This document shows, one piece after another, positions 61,692 through 64,000 of a stretch of DNA of 64,000 bases; position 1 is the first letter of the stretch; the number at the start of each line of letters is the position of its first letter. The DNA comes from Seriola aureovittata (Eukaryota > Chordata > Actinopteri > Carangiformes > Carangidae). The notes under the pieces were generated by a model that was given only the letters and a program-made list of their open reading frames with translations, was not told the origin of the DNA and did no database searches. The stretch spans positions 8,368,901 through 8,432,900 of the forward strand of contig NC_079364.1 in assembly GCF_021018895.1 (NCBI RefSeq), written 5' to 3'. A program made the translations under genes and the position numbers.

Positions 61692-63504
61692 GTAATTATT
61701 AAGGTTTTCTCTAGTAGAAAATTTGTGAAAATCAACTGAAAAACAAAAATAAATAGAGAAAATGTGATTTGCAATGGTTTTACACTCTCCGGCTTATCTA
61801 CAGGTGGAGGTACTGTGCCTAGAACAGACTGCCAATGTCAGGTCAAGTCAAATCATTTATAGAGAACATTTAAAAACTACTTTATCACTACATGAATTCA
61901 TAAAGTGGTATAATTCGAACTCTAAAATTACCGGAACAATGTAATTTGGCAGAGTGTTCTGGCATAAATTAAAACTAATTGGCTTGATGGGGATGCTCTA
62001 ATTAAAGGTCAAATTTGAAGCCATCATGGATACAGCACCAGCGAATACCTGGGTTTTTACTATTTAATTGAAACCTTATACTCACAGAGCCAATTTGGTT
62101 TACATTGTAAATCAGTCGTATAAGTCCTTTAAAAATCTGTGCAGTATTGTGTAATACTGCATTGTGAAAACGTTTTATCAAAATGGACTCTTCCAGGAAA
62201 ATGAATAATTGCTATCAGTGTTGTATTAACAGACTTGTCAGCTGTGGAGTGGAATATGATGACAAGGATAAATGGGTTTTCAAATTTCCTTCAATAAAGC
62301 ACACAACTGGTGAGAAGAATAATCTTCAGAAATAATGCTGCAGTGTAGAATAAGTTCAGCTTCCTACTTATTATTTATCTTACATCTATTGAATTGGGCA
62401 AATGCTCTTACTCAGAGTGACATAATCACTGTTTAGTTTTCATTACACTGTCAGAGGGGAAGAACGAGTGGAAATACTTATGTAATAAACTGCTGAAACA
62501 TGTTTCTGCTTTTGTACAGATTTCCTATATCACTGACATTATTTCCATGTTAAGAGAAATTCAAGACCAAGTGTTAGAAACCACTGAGTTGATAAGATTT
62601 TGCTATTGCTACTATAGCTAACATTAGTATTAAGAGCTGTTCACTTACCAGTTTTTAAGGAAATGTTTCGAGTTCAATGTTAAACTTAATTCCTTTACTC
62701 ACAAACAGCTGTCTGCAGCTGTTGAAAGCAACCCTCTCGTTTTGACTCTATGTCAATCACTTCCTTTCTCGTGCTTAAGTTAGCATGCTAACCAGCTAGC
62801 CTCGACCCGGTCTCATCGGCTGACTTTCTTTTCATTCACTATACTGTACATGTAGCCCACACAACAGTTTTGTTAGAAACTAACCCTAAACATTTCTATG
62901 TTTTAAAAGGGAGAAAGACTGAAAAAAAAAATCCACCTTGTGTCTTTTGATTCCCTAATAAACAATGCAAAGAATCTTGCTAGCACCTGTGAGGCTGTAC
63001 TTCAAGATAAATGCTAATGTTTAGATGAAAATATTCATTATGTTTGGTATCTCAGTTTAAAAAACAGCTGGGAATATCACCAGAATTAATCACGTTCAAT
63101 TAAACTTACATTAAAAGTATCCATCTATTTAAAACATTATTAAATGAAGTCAAAAATGAATTAGATTAAAAGCAATTTCATTTTCATTGACCTTACTGAC
63201 CCAATGTTTTGGTATTCTGCAGGTGTATGTGATTTGTGAATGCATTTTTATTTAAATTTATTTTAAGAGACTCTTTGGGAATGTCATTAGGGGAACTTAG
63301 CAAAGAGTATAGCTGACATGACTGGAGTCAAATCTCCAACCTGAGTTGTAAATAAACATATAGAGAACACATAAATTTAAGGTCTGGCCAACTGATCTTG
63401 AATAATCCTACTATATTATTTTACACTGTAATGATGAAACACCTACTGTGAGAAGCTGCAATCAAATCAGCGGGCTGTGTCGCTAACAAGATGTAAAGAA
63501 CTTG

Positions 63505-63740
63505 CACAGTCTGTCACAGGGCTGACACATGGAGACAATCAACTGTTCACGCTCACATTCACACTTATGGGCAAGTTAGAGTCACCAATTAACACAATTA
63601 ACCTGCGTATCTTTTTGAACTGTGTGAGGAAGCCGGAGTACCCACGAGGAAACCCACGAGAACAGCAGATTCAAGCCCAGAACCAGAGCTGGAAGTGCAT
63701 ACCACTGAGCAGAGCGGCTGCATGGGAATGAACCACAACA
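63505..63740 (+). repeat. Dispersed teleost repeat (right part of the same type)
   Basis: Contains GTCTGTCACAGGGCTGACAC, TTCACACTTATGGGCAAGTT, AGAGTCACCAATTAAC, GAGGAAGCCGGAGTACCCAC and ACCACTGAGCAGAGCGGC, in the order usual for this widespread fish repeat. Confidence 0.7.
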
Positions 63741-64000
63741 GTGAACTGAAAGATGCTGAAATGCTACGTATAACTGAGGGGAATTGCAGAGTAGTGTGAT
63801 AATTCTTCGTGGGTTTGTCTGTGGTTTGATCTCCAACATACATTTGTACACGCCTGTTGAAAATGATTCACCCTCATGGGTTCAACTAAAGATTTAAACT
63901 ATAGATCAGATTTAAAGAAACGGACACTGACCGTTGAGCATTTAACAACGAAATCATTAACGTAAGATGACCTCACATTGACTACTGAACAGCAGCAATT

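Larger units (their letters stand above)
61565..64000 (-). other. ADAMTS7 intron upstream of the disintegrin exon
   Basis: I looked on the minus strand for the catalytic exons (HExxHxxGxxH and the following Met-turn) and saw none. The stretch holds a CA array (61636-61688), a possible diverged repeat with GCTAGC-type words at 62580-62960, and a dispersed repeat at 63505-63740. Confidence 0.6.

Overview
This is vertebrate nuclear DNA, almost certainly from a spiny-rayed (percomorph-type) teleost fish. Genes are split by GT-AG introns, CA/GT microsatellites are abundant, and several dispersed sequences match repeat families I recognise from percomorph genomes: a tRNA-derived SINE, TIR elements, L2/CR1-like LINE fossils and a hAT remnant. 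I assign three protein-coding genes. All assignments rest on translated exons that match known families and join in phase.

Layout. 1-7550: no gene that I can support; repeats, including a diverged local duplication ending in CA arrays. 7550-16710 (+): CLN6, the ER membrane protein of neuronal ceroid lipofuscinosis, in seven exons behind a housekeeping-type promoter. 18492-22175 (+): CALML4, a calmodulin-like protein, in five exons. 22176-26756: intergenic, with a TIR element. 26757-61564 (-): sixteen 3' coding exons of ADAMTS7, running from the disintegrin-like domain to the PLAC domain. The signal peptide, prodomain and zinc metalloprotease exons are not in the window and must lie beyond base 64000. 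61565-64000: intron of ADAMTS7.

How the genes relate. CLN6 and CALML4 are head-to-tail neighbours 1.8 kb apart, as in mammals. ADAMTS7 converges on them tail to tail; in human it lies elsewhere on the same chromosome arm. CLN6 (ER export of lysosomal enzymes), CALML4 (light chain of brush-border myosin-7b) and ADAMTS7 (secreted matrix protease and proteoglycan) have no known common pathway, so this is a synteny block and not a functional cluster.

The least expected structures are: a terminal PLAC exon about 11.9 kb from its neighbour, whose acceptor tract is a CT microsatellite; a 15-bp minisatellite in the CLN6 leader; a 24-bp hairpin paired throughout on the plus strand; and a TTAA-flanked element that seems to sit in a LINE fossil inside the last ADAMTS7 intron. 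I found no prokaryotic features, CRISPR array, tRNA or rRNA gene, and nothing I would call a new biological system.
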